A stretch of 64,000 nt of DNA from Tsukamurella tyrosinosolvens (GCF_900104775.1 NZ_FNSA01000003.1:372001-436000), one strand, 5' to 3'; positions 45,035 through 54,935 are shown, counted from the first letter of the stretch. The notes: generated by a model not told the origin, from the sequence alone. Numbers and translations: made by a program.

Positions 45035-46483
45035 TCAGCGTGCGGCGGGGGTCCCGTCCTCGACGGGGTCCCACACGTCGCCCGGGAGGTCGCCGGGGAG
45101 GTTCGGATTGCCGCGCCCGACGAACCGGTCGTCGACGCCGCGCTTGGTCATCGCGTCGTAGTCGCGGAGCGCACCGAAGGCCCACTTGCCGAGCAGAGCG
45201 ATCGCGACCAGGTTCACCGTGGCCATGAGGGCCATCGCGACGTCGGCGAGCATCCAGACGGTGTCGAGCTCGGCGAGGGTGCCGACGCCGACGGCGGCGA
45301 GCACGAGGGTCTGCAGGATCCGCAGGCGCTGCCCCTCCAGGCCGAGGAAGTTGAGGTTGATCTCGGCGTACGAGTAATTGCCGATGATCGACGAGAACGC
45401 GAAGACGAAGACCAACAGGGCCATCGGCACCGTCGTCCAGGTACCGAGGACGGCCGAGATCGAGTCCTGCGTGAGCACGGCGCCACCGGATTCGGGCTCG
45501 CTGCCCGGCGTGTAGACGCCGGAGACCAGCACGATGAACGCGGTCGCGGTGCACACGACGATGGTGTCGACGAAGACGCCGAACGACTGGATCAGCCCCT
45601 GCTTCACCGGATGCGAGACGGTCGCGGTCGCCGCGGTGTTGGGCGCGCTGCCCATGCCGGCCTCGTTCGAGAACAGGCCGCGCTTCACGCCGTTGAGCAG
45701 GGCGGCCAGGATGCCGCCGGCGGTGCCGGCGAGGGCCTCGTCGAGCCCGAACGCCCCGGCCACGATCTGCCGGATCACCTCGGGGAAGGCCGTGATGTTG
45801 AGGGCCACGATCACGAGCGCGATGCCGACGTAGATGAGCGCCATGACGGGCAGGATCACCTCGGCGACCCGCGCGATGCGGCGCACCCCGCCGTAGAGGA
45901 TCGGCGCCGTGATCACCATGAGGCCGACGGCGATCCACGCGGTGTCGACGTGGAAGGTGGCCGCGAGGGAGCCGCCGATCGTGTTGGCCTGCACCATGTT
46001 GAAGGCGAAGCCGAAGGCGAAGATCAGCAGCACGGCGAAGACCATGCCCCACCGGCGCGAGCCGAGTCCGCGCTGGATGTAGTACGCGGGCCCGCCGCGG
46101 AAGCTGCCGTCGGCGTTGCGCACCTTGAACATCTGCGCCAGCGTCGCCTCCACGAAGGCCGTGGCCATGCCGACGAGCGCCACCACCCACATCCAGAACA
46201 CCGCGCCGGGCCCGCCGAGCACGAGCGCCACGCTCACGCCCGCGATGTTGCCGGTGCCGACCCGCGAGGCGAGGCCCACGCAGAACGCCTGGAACGACGA
46301 GATGCCGCCCTCGGCGTCCGAGCGGGACGAGCCGATGGCGCGGATCATGCTGGGGAGCAAGCGGACCTGCACGAACCGGGTGCGGATCGTCATGTAGGCG
46401 CCGACGCCCAGCAGGAGGTAGATCAGCACGTAGTTGTAGAGGTTCGTGCTGAGCCAGCCGATGGCGGTGTTGACGTGATCCAT
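45035..46483 (-). CDS. Sodium:alanine (AGCS) symporter
   Basis: This 482-residue protein with about eleven helices carries the AGCS family signature RVGTGNIAGVSVAL, GGPAYYIQRGLG and FSNEAGMGSAPNTAATA. It takes up alanine or glycine with sodium. It is a single-gene unit, convergent with the TetR gene and divergent from an AraC regulator at 46561. The far end (VDDRFVGRGNPNLPGD) is cytoplasmic. Confidence 0.92.
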   Translation of the reverse strand: MDHVNTAIGWLSTNLYNYVLIYLLLGVGAYMTIRTRFVQVRLLPSMIRAIGSSRSDAEGGISSFQAFCVGLASRVGTGNIAGVSVALVLGGPGAVFWMWVVALVGMATAFVEATLAQMFKVRNADGSFRGGPAYYIQRGLGSRRWGMVFAVLLIFAFGFAFNMVQANTIGGSLAATFHVDTAWIAVGLMVITAPILYGGVRRIARVAEVILPVMALIYVGIALVIVALNITAFPEVIRQIVAGAFGLDEALAGTAGGILAALLNGVKRGLFSNEAGMGSAPNTAATATVSHPVKQGLIQSFGVFVDTIVVCTATAFIVLVSGVYTPGSEPESGGAVLTQDSISAVLGTWTTVPMALLVFVFAFSSIIGNYSYAEINLNFLGLEGQRLRILQTLVLAAVGVGTLAELDTVWMLADVAMALMATVNLVAIALLGKWAFGALRDYDAMTKRGVDDRFVGRGNPNLPGDLPGDVWDPVEDGTPAAR

Positions 46484-46560
46484 ATGGCCGATCGTTTCAC
46501 GGGTGCGGGACGTCGGCCGGAACGGGTCGTGCCGGGGTTCTTCGGTCTTATCGTGGTGAC

Positions 46561-47400
46561 ATGTCCGTTCGGGTGTTGCGCAACGACTCGGAGCTGGGGG
46601 CGTGGACGCACCTCGAGCTGCGCCCGCGCACGCACGGATCGATGATCGAGTCGGTGTGGTCGTTCGACGGTGCGATCGCCGGGCGGGAACAGTTCTATCC
46701 GACGGGGACCCTCGACCTGCTGATCCAGTTGGACGGATCGTCCACCGGCTTCCGCATCGTCGACGGCCAGCCGGCGGAGCACTGCCCGCAGGCCTGCATG
46801 GCCGGGTTGCTGCTGAAGCCGCTCGTGATCGAGACCCCGGCGGAGACCACGTCGATGGTCGGTGTGCGGCTGCGCCCGGCGGGCGCAGCCGCTCTGTTCG
46901 GTGTCCCGTTGAACGAGCTCACCGGGACCGCCGTCCGTCTGGACGAGCTGATCGGCGCGGAAGGCGCGCGGATCGGGGAACGACTCCACGAAACGGGATC
47001 GCACGCGGATCGGCTCCGGCTCCTGGCGCGCTGGGTCTCCGCCCGCATGACGGCGGGGATCGGAACCGAGACGGCCGTCACCCGCGCCGTGTCCGAGATC
47101 GAACGTCGGCAGGGCGCGCTCGCGGTCGCAGACCTGGTCGGCGCATCGCCGAAGTCCTTCCGGCGGCGGTTCGTCGAGAACGTCGGCGTCGGACCGAAGA
47201 CTTTCGCCCGGATCGTCCGGTTCCGGCGCACCGCCGATCTCCTCGCTCGCTCGGCGGTGCCCCTGCCGCAAGTGGCGGCCGCGCACGGCTACTTCGACCA
47301 GGCCCACATGAGCGCCGAGTTTCGCGCATTCGCCGGGATGCCCCCGGGCCGGTTCCGCGCCACCGCCCGCCGCCCGGGATCCGAGGGCATCGTCGCCTGA
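46561..47400 (+). CDS. AraC-family transcriptional regulator
   Basis: The 279-residue protein has an N-terminal ligand-type domain with a cupin-like DUF6597 pattern (PTGTLDLLIQLDG, VGVRLRPAGAAALFG). Residues about 185-270 form the AraC DNA-binding pair: ALAVADLVGASPKSFRRRF and LPQVAAAHGYFDQAHMSAEF. A TATCGT box ends six bases before the ATG (leaderless). It may control itself, the following VOC gene, or the divergent symporter; no target is proved. Confidence 0.87.
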   Translation: MSVRVLRNDSELGAWTHLELRPRTHGSMIESVWSFDGAIAGREQFYPTGTLDLLIQLDGSSTGFRIVDGQPAEHCPQACMAGLLLKPLVIETPAETTSMVGVRLRPAGAAALFGVPLNELTGTAVRLDELIGAEGARIGERLHETGSHADRLRLLARWVSARMTAGIGTETAVTRAVSEIERRQGALAVADLVGASPKSFRRRFVENVGVGPKTFARIVRFRRTADLLARSAVPLPQVAAAHGYFDQAHMSAEFRAFAGMPPGRFRATARRPGSEGIVA

Positions 47401-47473
47401 GCCCTTTTCTCCAAGACGACCGCGCAAGCGCCTCGTACGGTCGACGTCAGTGCGACGGCGAAGGGAAAGCACC

Positions 47474-47851
47474 ATGACACCGACCGATGGCTCCGGACTG
47501 ACCAGCGTGATCGCGGTCCTCCCCGTCACCGACTTCGACGGGGCTCTCACGTGGTACGCGACCTGGATCGGGCGGCGGCCGGACGTCGAGCCCGTGGAGG
47601 GTGTCGCCGAGTGGCGGGTCGCGGAGAACGCGTGGATCCAGGTCACGGCCGAGCCGGAGGCCTCGGGTCGGACGACCGTGGTGATCGGCGTCGCCGACCT
47701 CGAAGCGCAGCGCGCGCGGTGCCTGGCCGCGGGCACGCCGTGGGGCGAGGTCAACGACTACGGAGTCGTCAGGACCGCGGACGCCGTCGATCCCGCCGGG
47801 AACACGATCACGTTCGCGGAGGAGGTCGTTCCCGGCGACGCGGAGAGCTGA
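47474..47851 (+). CDS. VOC/glyoxalase-fold protein
   Basis: A 125-residue protein of the vicinal-oxygen-chelate fold: VIAVLPVTDFDGALTWYATW at the start, and VDPAGNTITFAEE at the end with the Glu that often binds metal. Single-domain VOC proteins of this type include bleomycin-resistance-like binders and glyoxalases; the substrate is unknown. Start ATG 47474 has AAGGGAAAG ahead. It follows the AraC gene by 73 bases. Confidence 0.83.
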   Translation: MTPTDGSGLTSVIAVLPVTDFDGALTWYATWIGRRPDVEPVEGVAEWRVAENAWIQVTAEPEASGRTTVVIGVADLEAQRARCLAAGTPWGEVNDYGVVRTADAVDPAGNTITFAEEVVPGDAES

Positions 47852-47904
47852 ACCGGGCGGAACTCCAAGCGGCCGTCCAGGGTACTGCTCGAACCTAATT
47901 GAGT

Positions 47905-47920
47905 GACCCTCAGTAGGGTC
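47905..47920. promoter_or_regulatory. 16-bp palindrome in the SDR/ligase promoter
   Basis: GACCCT-CAGT-AGGGTC with TTT after it lies 24 bases upstream of the -10 box TAGGTT (47944-47949), so over the -35 region. It could be an operator for the SDR-ligase pair or a small terminator for the VOC gene; position favours an operator. Confidence 0.5.
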
Positions 47921-47956
47921 TTTACCCCGGCCTGACCAGCGGGTAGGTTGGACGCC

Positions 47957-48727
47957 ATGCCATCGATCTTCATCTCCGGCGGTGCCTCGGGCATCGGCCG
48001 GGCCACTGCCCTGCGCTTCCTGTCCGAGGGGTGGACGGTGGGCGTCTACGACGTCAACGCCGCCGCGCTGGAGGAGTTGAAGGCCGAGCATCCGGCGATC
48101 GTCACGGGCACGCTCGACGTGACCGACTACGACCAGTGGGAGGCTGCGCTCGCCGATTTCACGCAGCACACCGGCGGCGGCCTGACGGTGCTCGACAACA
48201 ACGCGGGCGTGCTCTTCGGCGGCGACCTCGAGGAGATCACGCCGCAGCAGATCAAGCTGCAGATCGACATCGACGCCCTCGGCGTGACCTATGGCGCGAA
48301 GGCGGCGCTGCCCTATCTCAAGGGGCAGCCGGACGCGCACCTGGTGAACATCAGTTCGGCCTCGGCCATCTACGGCCAGCCCGGCATCGCGACCTACAGT
48401 GCCGCCAAGTTCTACGTCTCCGGCTTCACCGAGGCGCTGGAGCTGGAGTGGGAGAAGCACGGCGTGCGCGTCGTCGCGATCTGGCCGCTGTGGGCGAAGA
48501 CGGCCCTCGCCGAGACCGACGCCAAGAGCACGCGGACCCTGGGCGTGAACATCACGCCGGAGGAGGTCGCGGAGCAGGTGTGGAGCTCGGTGCACCCCGG
48601 GATCCGGGTGCCCTTCCTGCCCCGGATCCACTATTCCGTCGGAACCCTCACCACGCTGTTGTCCAATTCGAGTAAATTCGCCCCGAGGTCGGTCGTGCGC
48701 CTGATCAACCAGATCACCAGCCAGTAG
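47957..48727 (+). CDS. Short-chain dehydrogenase/reductase
   Basis: The 256-residue protein has the classical SDR set: ISGGASGIGRAT for NAD(P), DNNAGV, the Ser of NISSASA, and YSAAK. The acidic residue after strand two (VYDVN) suggests NAD. The next gene is an acyl-CoA ligase, 44 bases on, so a lipid or alcohol/ketone substrate is plausible. ATG 47957 follows a TAGGTT box by seven bases (leaderless); the earlier ATG at 47948 lies inside that box. Confidence 0.87.
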   Translation: MPSIFISGGASGIGRATALRFLSEGWTVGVYDVNAAALEELKAEHPAIVTGTLDVTDYDQWEAALADFTQHTGGGLTVLDNNAGVLFGGDLEEITPQQIKLQIDIDALGVTYGAKAALPYLKGQPDAHLVNISSASAIYGQPGIATYSAAKFYVSGFTEALELEWEKHGVRVVAIWPLWAKTALAETDAKSTRTLGVNITPEEVAEQVWSSVHPGIRVPFLPRIHYSVGTLTTLLSNSSKFAPRSVVRLINQITSQ

Positions 48728-48771
48728 CCACTGCCGCCGCATTTCCCATCCGAGAAGGAGTCTCCACCACC

Positions 48772-50415
48772 GTGATTCAGACCACGATGCAGGACGGCGA
48801 GCTGACGATCGCCCGTCTCGTCGAGTACAGCCGCCGCGTCTTCCCCGAGGCCAAGATCACCACGTGGACCGGTGAGGGCCTGCGCGATCTGTCCTTCGCC
48901 GAGGTCGGCGACAAGGCCGCGCAGCTGGCCCACGCCCTGACCAAGCTGGGCGTGCAGCGGGGCGACCGCGTGGCGACGTTCATGTGGAACAACAACGAGC
49001 ACCAGGTGGCCTACGCCGGCGTGCCCGCGATGGGCGCCGTGCTCCACACGCTGAACCTGCGCCTGTCTCCCGAGCAGGCCGTGTTCATCATCAACCAGGC
49101 CGACGACAAGGTGATCCTCGTCGACGCCTCGGTCGCACCGCTGCTCGGCAAGTACCTGGCCGCGACCCCGAACGTGCAGCACGTCATCGTCGCGAACGGT
49201 CCGAAGGAGGCGCTCGAGGCGCCCGAGGGCATCACGGTGCACTCCTTCGACGAGCTCATCGCGGGCGAGCCGACCACGTTCGCGTGGCCCGAGATCTCGG
49301 AGCGCGACCCGGCCGTCATGTGCTACACCTCCGGCACCACCGGCGACCCCAAGGGCGTCGTCTACAGCCACCGCAGCATCTGGCTGCACTCGATGCAGGT
49401 GAACTCGTCCTCGGGCATGGCGCTCGGCAACGCCGATTCGGTGCTCGCGATCGTGCCGATGTTCCACGTCATGTCGTGGGGCCTGCCCTTCGCGGCGATG
49501 ATGGGCGGCATCACGCTGATCATGCCCGACCGCTTCCTGCAGCCGGAGCCCCTGCTGCAGATCCTCGACGCCACGAAGGCCACCTTCGCCGCCGCCGTGC
49601 CCACCATCTGGGCCGGCGTCGCCGCGCAGCTCGCCGTGAAGCCGCAGGACATCTCGCACCTGCGCGAGGTCGTCGTCGGCGGCGCCGCCGTGCCCCCGTC
49701 GATGATCCGCGCCTTCGACAAGCTCGGCACCCGGATCGTCCACGCCTGGGGCATGACGGAGACCTCGCCGCTCGGCTCGGTCTCGCGCCCGCCCTTCGGC
49801 ATCGAGGACGAGACTGAGGAGTTCGCCTACCGCGTCACGCAGGGCCGCTTCCCCGCGTCGGTGCAGGCCCGCCTCATCGACGACGAGGGCAACGAGCAGC
49901 CCTGGGACGGCGAGGCCGCCGGCGAGCTCGAAGTGCGCGGCCCCTGGATCACCGGCGCGTACTACTCGCCCGAGGGCAACGTCTCCGACGAGTCGAAGTT
50001 CCACGACGGCTGGCTCCGCACCGGCGACGTCGCGTCGATCAGCCCGGACGGCTTCATGACCATCCGCGACCGCACCAAGGACATGATCAAGACCGGCGGC
50101 GAGTGGATCAGCTCCGTCGAGCTCGAGAACACGGTCATGAGCAACCCCACCATCGCCGAGGCCGCCGTCGTCGGCGTGCCCGACGAGAAGTGGGATGAGC
50201 GCCCCTTCGTGCTCGCCGTGGTCAAGGATGCCGCCGACGCGGACGCCGAGAAGCAGCGGGCCTTCCTCACGGACCTGCTGCCCAAGTGGCAGATCCCCGA
50301 GCGCTGGGCGTTCGTCGCCGAGGTCCCCAAGACCTCGGTCGGCAAGTTCGACAAGAAGCTCATCCGCGCCGAGTACGCCGACGGGACCTACACCGTCGTG
50401 GATTCCCGCGGCTGA
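48772..50415 (+). CDS. Medium/long-chain fatty acid-CoA ligase (FadD type)
   Basis: The 547-residue adenylating enzyme has the AMP-binding motif YTSGTTGDPKGVVYSH, WGMTETSP, the hinge TGDVASISPDGFMTIRDRTKDMIKTGGEWIS and the catalytic C-terminal Lys in SVGKFDKK. It forms acyl-AMP and then acyl-CoA; exact chain length cannot be read. AAGGAG before GTG 48772. It closes a two-gene unit with the SDR and is followed by a textbook terminator. Confidence 0.9.
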   Translation: MIQTTMQDGELTIARLVEYSRRVFPEAKITTWTGEGLRDLSFAEVGDKAAQLAHALTKLGVQRGDRVATFMWNNNEHQVAYAGVPAMGAVLHTLNLRLSPEQAVFIINQADDKVILVDASVAPLLGKYLAATPNVQHVIVANGPKEALEAPEGITVHSFDELIAGEPTTFAWPEISERDPAVMCYTSGTTGDPKGVVYSHRSIWLHSMQVNSSSGMALGNADSVLAIVPMFHVMSWGLPFAAMMGGITLIMPDRFLQPEPLLQILDATKATFAAAVPTIWAGVAAQLAVKPQDISHLREVVVGGAAVPPSMIRAFDKLGTRIVHAWGMTETSPLGSVSRPPFGIEDETEEFAYRVTQGRFPASVQARLIDDEGNEQPWDGEAAGELEVRGPWITGAYYSPEGNVSDESKFHDGWLRTGDVASISPDGFMTIRDRTKDMIKTGGEWISSVELENTVMSNPTIAEAAVVGVPDEKWDERPFVLAVVKDAADADAEKQRAFLTDLLPKWQIPERWAFVAEVPKTSVGKFDKKLIRAEYADGTYTVVDSRG

Positions 50416-50431
50416 TCACCGATCGACGACG

Positions 50432-50472
50432 GGGCCGTCGCAGCCGGAAGGCTGCGGCGGCCCTTGTCTTTT
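50432..50472 (+). terminator. Intrinsic terminator after the acyl-CoA ligase
   Basis: A 14-bp stem (50432-50445 against 50450-50463, one G-U pair) closed by the GNRA tetraloop GGAA is followed directly by TTGTCTTTT. This is the best T-tract terminator in the window. Confidence 0.85.
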
Positions 50473-50547
50473 GCCGCGATTCTTACGATTCCGTGAGGTA
50501 TGCGGACGACCCTCGCCTGCGTCGCCGCCGCGTGCCACGCTGGATCC

Positions 50548-52095
50548 ATGACCGAGGAGACCGCGAGCCCTGCTGAGCGCCGCCCGCCGGGATGGGCCGC
50601 CGCGCTGGCGGGCGTCCTCGCCGGCGCCGCCGGGTTGGCCGTGGCGGAGCTCGTCGCAGCCGTCGTCGCGCCGGGAGCCAGCACGCTGTTCGCGGGCGGG
50701 GCGGCGGTCATCGACGCCGCGCCGCCGTGGCTCAAGGACTTCGCAGTCGAGTCCTTCGGCACCGCCGACAAGGCGGTCCTCCTCGGCTCGATGGGCGTCG
50801 TCCTCGCCCTGGGTGCCGCAGCCGCGGGCCTGCTCGAACTGCGCCGTCCGCCCTGGGGCGCTGCGCTGCTCGGCCTCGTCGGGATCGTCGGCGCGCTGAT
50901 CGCGCTCCTGCGCCCGGACGCCACGGCGATGTGGGCGGTCCCGAGTCTCGTCGGCGTCGCCGCGGCGATCCTCGTCCTGCGCCTGGCGATCCGCAGCCTC
51001 CGTCCCGCCCTCGGGGCCCGGGAGGAGGCCGCCGGGATGGACCGGCGCGGCTTCCTCCTCGTCGCGGGCGCAGCCGCCGGGACGACGGTGCTGGCCCTCG
51101 CCGGGGCCCGCCTGCTCTCGGCGGGCGCGACGGCGGTGAAGGCGGCGCGGGAGACGCTCCGCCTGCCCGTACCGCGGACCGTCGCGCCACCGGCCCCGGC
51201 GGACCCGCCCATCGCCGGGCTCACCCCCTACGTCACGCCGACGGCGGACTTCTACCGCATCGACACCGCCCTCCGCGTGCCGCAGCTCGACCCGGCGGAC
51301 TGGTCCCTGCAGGTGCACGGCATGGTCGACGCGCCCTTCACCCTCAGCTGGGACGAGCTACTCGCGCTGCCGCTGGAGGAGCATCACGCCACGCTCGCCT
51401 GCGTCAGCAACGAGGTCGGCGGCGACCTCATCGGCAACGCGCTCTGGCTCGGCTACCCGATCCGGGCGTTGCTGGAGCGGGCGCGGCCGCAACCCGGCGC
51501 CGACATGGTGCTCTCGCGCAGCTCCGACGGCTTCACCGCGGGCACGCCCCTGGACGTGCTGCGCGATCCCGCCCGCGCGTCGCTGCTCGCGATCGGCATG
51601 AACGGGCAGCCGCTGCCCGTGATCCACGGCTTCCCCGCCCGGCTCGTCGTTCCGGGGCTGTACGGGTACGTCTCGGCGACCAAGTGGGTGACCTCGCTCA
51701 AGGTCACGACCTTCGCGGAGGATCAGGGCTACTGGACGCCGCGGGGCTGGTCGGCGCTCGGCCCGATCAAGGTCCAGTCGCGCATCGACGTCCCGCGCGG
51801 CTCCGTCCCCGCCGGGGCGGTGACGGTGGCCGGGGTCGCCTGGGCGCAGCACACCGGCATCGGCGGCGTCGAGGTCCGGGCCGACTCCGGCCCGTGGGTG
51901 CCGGCCCGCCTCGCCGACACCGTCGGCCCCGACACCTGGCGGCAGTGGAGCGTCTCCCTCCCGCTCGATCGCGGCGAGCACACCCTCGAGGTGCGCGCCA
52001 CCGACGCGCACGGGACGGTCCAGACCGACGCGACGGCGCCGCCCGCCCCCGACGGTGCCACCGGCTGGCACCGCGTCGTCGTCACCGCGCGGTGA
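50548..52095 (+). CDS. Membrane-anchored molybdopterin oxidoreductase (sulfite-oxidase fold)
   Basis: A 515-residue fusion. Residues 1-155 hold about four helices, then a twin-arginine-like RRGFL with a fifth helix (166-190). Residues 225-400 form the molybdopterin domain with the likely Mo-ligand C285 in ATLACVSNEVGG. The last 110 residues are the Mo-co dimerisation (Ig-like) domain. Such enzymes face the outside and reduce or oxidise small sulfur or nitrogen compounds through a membrane electron path. ATG 50548 is chosen over the frame's earlier ATG; a CACGCT box lies six bases ahead of it. Confidence 0.87.
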   Translation: MTEETASPAERRPPGWAAALAGVLAGAAGLAVAELVAAVVAPGASTLFAGGAAVIDAAPPWLKDFAVESFGTADKAVLLGSMGVVLALGAAAAGLLELRRPPWGAALLGLVGIVGALIALLRPDATAMWAVPSLVGVAAAILVLRLAIRSLRPALGAREEAAGMDRRGFLLVAGAAAGTTVLALAGARLLSAGATAVKAARETLRLPVPRTVAPPAPADPPIAGLTPYVTPTADFYRIDTALRVPQLDPADWSLQVHGMVDAPFTLSWDELLALPLEEHHATLACVSNEVGGDLIGNALWLGYPIRALLERARPQPGADMVLSRSSDGFTAGTPLDVLRDPARASLLAIGMNGQPLPVIHGFPARLVVPGLYGYVSATKWVTSLKVTTFAEDQGYWTPRGWSALGPIKVQSRIDVPRGSVPAGAVTVAGVAWAQHTGIGGVEVRADSGPWVPARLADTVGPDTWRQWSVSLPLDRGEHTLEVRATDAHGTVQTDATAPPAPDGATGWHRVVVTAR

Positions 52096-52108
52096 CGACG
52101 CGGAATCC

Positions 52109-53377
52109 TCAGTCCCCCAGGGGCTTCACCGCACACAAGCTGGACGGGTCCTCCATCACCACGCGCACGCCGTAGCCCACGTCGGAGGCCAGCTGGGTCA
52201 GCAGGTAGGCCGCCACCGTCGAGATGCGGGTGACGTCGGTGAGGTCGAGGACGATGGTGCTGCCGCTCTGCGCGCGGCCCAGGCTCAGGGCCTCGTGCAC
52301 GACCTCCTCCACGGCGACGAAGTCGACCTCGCCGCGCAGCCGCAGCACCGTCCTGCCGGTCGACGGGTCCGTGGTCACGGAGGCGACGGCGCTCACCGGG
52401 GTGATCGACCGGTTCAGCAGGTGCAGGCCGAACTCGCTGCTCATCCGCTGCAGCACCGCGACACCGCGGCTGGAGTTGCCGGCCTCGTCGAGCGGCGGGC
52501 TGAACACGCAGATGCCGTACTCGCCCGGCGTCGCGGCGACGATGCCGCCGCCCACGCCCGACTTGGCGGGAATCCCCACGGAGACCATCCACGCGCCGGA
52601 CCGGTCGTACATGCCGCACCCCGTCATCACCGAGAGCGTGTGCTGCGCGACCGCCGCGCTCACCACCCGCTCGCCGGTGACGGGGTTGACGCCGCCGTTG
52701 GCGAGGGTGCCGCCCATCACCGCGACGTCGTGCGCGTCCACCAGCAGCGAGCACTGCCGGAAGTACGGATCGAGGGCGTCCTCGATGGGGACGCGCAGCG
52801 CGTCGGTCGAGCGGGCGAGCGCGGCGAGGGCGAGGTTGCGGAAGCCGGTCTCCGACTCCGACCGGTAGACGGCCTCGTCCAGCTCCAGCTCGCGGCCGGC
52901 GAAGCGCGACAGTCCCTCCCGGATCGCGGCGAACCGCTCGGCACCGTCCGCGCCCGGGATCAGCGACGTCGAGACGATCGCCCCCGCGTTGATGAGCGGG
53001 TTCTCCGGCCGGCCCGAGGGGTCGAAGCTGATGCCGTTGAACGCCTCGCCGCTCGGCTCGACGCCGATCCGCTCCAGCACCGCCTCGGTCCCCAACGCCT
53101 CCAGGGCCAGCGCGTACACGAAGGGCTTGCTCATCGACTGGATGGTGAAGGGAACGCGGTAGTCGCCGGCGCCGTAACTGTGGCCGTGCACCGACACCGA
53201 GGCCACGCCGAAGGCCTCCGGATCGGCCGTCGCCAGCTGCGGGATGTAGTCGGCGACGGCGCCCGGGTGCTCCTCGCGGCGCACGTCGTCGAGCACGCGG
53301 GCCATCGCCGCGTTGACGGGGTTGTCGGTGAACCCGGTGAGTCCGCCGGGCTGTCGGTCCGTGCTCGTCTGGCTCAT
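52109..53377 (-). CDS. glsA: Glutaminase with C-terminal STAS domain
   Basis: Residues 1-315 are a serine-type glutaminase: the SMSK motif holds S81 and K84, with NAGAIVSTSLI, YRSESETGFRNLALA and GIPAKSGVGGGI around the active site. Residues 325-422 form a STAS domain (IVLDLTDVTRISTVAAY) like anti-sigma antagonists. The enzyme converts glutamine to glutamate and ammonia; the STAS part may bind a partner or a nucleotide. The TAGCTT box six bases before the ATG marks a leaderless start. Its end lies 13 bases from the convergent molybdoenzyme stop. Confidence 0.9.
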   Translation of the reverse strand: MSQTSTDRQPGGLTGFTDNPVNAAMARVLDDVRREEHPGAVADYIPQLATADPEAFGVASVSVHGHSYGAGDYRVPFTIQSMSKPFVYALALEALGTEAVLERIGVEPSGEAFNGISFDPSGRPENPLINAGAIVSTSLIPGADGAERFAAIREGLSRFAGRELELDEAVYRSESETGFRNLALAALARSTDALRVPIEDALDPYFRQCSLLVDAHDVAVMGGTLANGGVNPVTGERVVSAAVAQHTLSVMTGCGMYDRSGAWMVSVGIPAKSGVGGGIVAATPGEYGICVFSPPLDEAGNSSRGVAVLQRMSSEFGLHLLNRSITPVSAVASVTTDPSTGRTVLRLRGEVDFVAVEEVVHEALSLGRAQSGSTIVLDLTDVTRISTVAAYLLTQLASDVGYGVRVVMEDPSSLCAVKPLGD

Positions 53378-53549
53378 ACTGCAAAGCTATCCGACGGTGG
53401 CCGGTCGTGCCGGGGCCGTCCGAAGCCGACGCGAGGGGGCGCGACGCGGCGAGTATCGTTGCAGTCACCGTGACGTGACCAGGTGAGCAGCGCATACCCG
53501 CGGATATCGCCAGTCGGCATTGCCGCAGACATTTCTTGGAGTAACAGCT

Positions 53550-54935
53550 ATGACGAACACGCTGCCCGACGGCCGGACCCTCGACGACGCCGTCGCCGCA
53601 GGAGCCCGCGCCTACGAGCTCGACCGCGCCCATGTCTTCCACTCGTGGTCGGCGCAGGCGCAGATCACCCCCATGACGATCCTCGCCTCCGAGGGCTCGT
53701 ACGTGTGGGACGGCGAGGGGCGCAAGCTCCTCGACTTCAGCTCGCAGATGGTCAACACCAACATCGGCCACCAGCACCCGAAGGTCGTCGCGGCCATCGC
53801 GGAGCAGGCCGCGAAGATCTGCACCATCGCGCCCCAGCACGTCAACGAATCCCGCAGCGAGGCCGCGCGGCTCATCGCCGAGCGCACCCCGGGCGACCTG
53901 GACAAGGTCTTCTTCACCAACGGCGGCGCCGATGCCGTGGAGCACGCCATCCGCATGGCGCGCGTCCACACCGGCCGCCGCAAGGTGCTCAGCCGCTACC
54001 GCAGCTACCACGGCGGCACCGAGCTGGCGATCAACGTCACCGGCGACACCCGCCGGTTCGCGAGCGACTTCGGCGGCGAGTCCGTCGCCCACTTCGACGG
54101 TCCCTTCCTCTACCGCAGCTCCTTCTACGCGGAGACCGAGGAGCAGGAGAGCCAGCGCGCGCTCGAGCACCTGGAGCGCACCATCGTGCTCGAGGGCCCG
54201 AACACCATCGCCGCGATCATCCTCGAGTCGATCCCCGGCACGCCCGGCATCATGGTGCCGCCGCCCGGCTACCTGGCCGGCGTCCGCGAGCTGTGCACGA
54301 AGTACGGGATCGTCATGATCGCCGACGAGGTCATGGCCGGCTTCGGCCGCACCGGCAAGTGGTTCGCCATCGAGCACGGCGCCACCGCCGCCGGCCCCGT
54401 CGTGCCCGACCTGCTGACCTTCGCCAAGGGCGTGAACAGCGGCTACGTTCCCCTCGGCGGCGTCGCCATCGGCGCCGAGATCGCCGCCACCTTCGCCGAC
54501 AAGCCCTACCCCGGCGGCCTCACCTACTCGGGCCACCCGCTGGCCACCGCCTCCGCGGTTGCCACGATCAACGCCATGGCCGACGAGGGCATGGTCGAGA
54601 ACGCCGCGACGATCGGCAACGACATCATCCGGCCCGCCCTCGAGGGCTTCAAGGCCGCGCACCCGTCCGTCGGCGACGTGCGCGGCGAGGGCGTCTTCTT
54701 CGCGATCGAACTCGTCCGCGACAAGGAGACCCGCGAGCCGCTGGCGCCCTACGGCGGCAGCAGCCCGGCGATGAACGAGACCGTCGCCGCGCTGAAGAAG
54801 GGCGGCCTGCTGCCGTTCGCCAACTACAACCGCATCCACGTCGTCCCGCCGTGCAACATCTCCGCCGAGGAGGCCCGCGAGGGACTCGCCATCATCGACG
54901 AGGCGCTCAACGTCGCGGACGCGCACACCGTCTGA
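53550..54935 (+). CDS. Class III (omega-type) PLP aminotransferase
   Basis: This 461-residue enzyme of the aspartate-aminotransferase family class III has GGADAVEHAIRMAR, the cofactor Asp in MIADEVMAGFGRTG (D259) and the Schiff-base Lys K293 in LLTFAKGVNSGY. Relatives act on taurine, beta-alanine, GABA or polyamines with pyruvate or 2-oxoglutarate as acceptor; which one cannot be told. ATG 53550 has TTGGAG upstream. A SRPBCC protein follows 25 bases later in the same unit. Confidence 0.87.
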   Translation: MTNTLPDGRTLDDAVAAGARAYELDRAHVFHSWSAQAQITPMTILASEGSYVWDGEGRKLLDFSSQMVNTNIGHQHPKVVAAIAEQAAKICTIAPQHVNESRSEAARLIAERTPGDLDKVFFTNGGADAVEHAIRMARVHTGRRKVLSRYRSYHGGTELAINVTGDTRRFASDFGGESVAHFDGPFLYRSSFYAETEEQESQRALEHLERTIVLEGPNTIAAIILESIPGTPGIMVPPPGYLAGVRELCTKYGIVMIADEVMAGFGRTGKWFAIEHGATAAGPVVPDLLTFAKGVNSGYVPLGGVAIGAEIAATFADKPYPGGLTYSGHPLATASAVATINAMADEGMVENAATIGNDIIRPALEGFKAAHPSVGDVRGEGVFFAIELVRDKETREPLAPYGGSSPAMNETVAALKKGGLLPFANYNRIHVVPPCNISAEEAREGLAIIDEALNVADAHTV

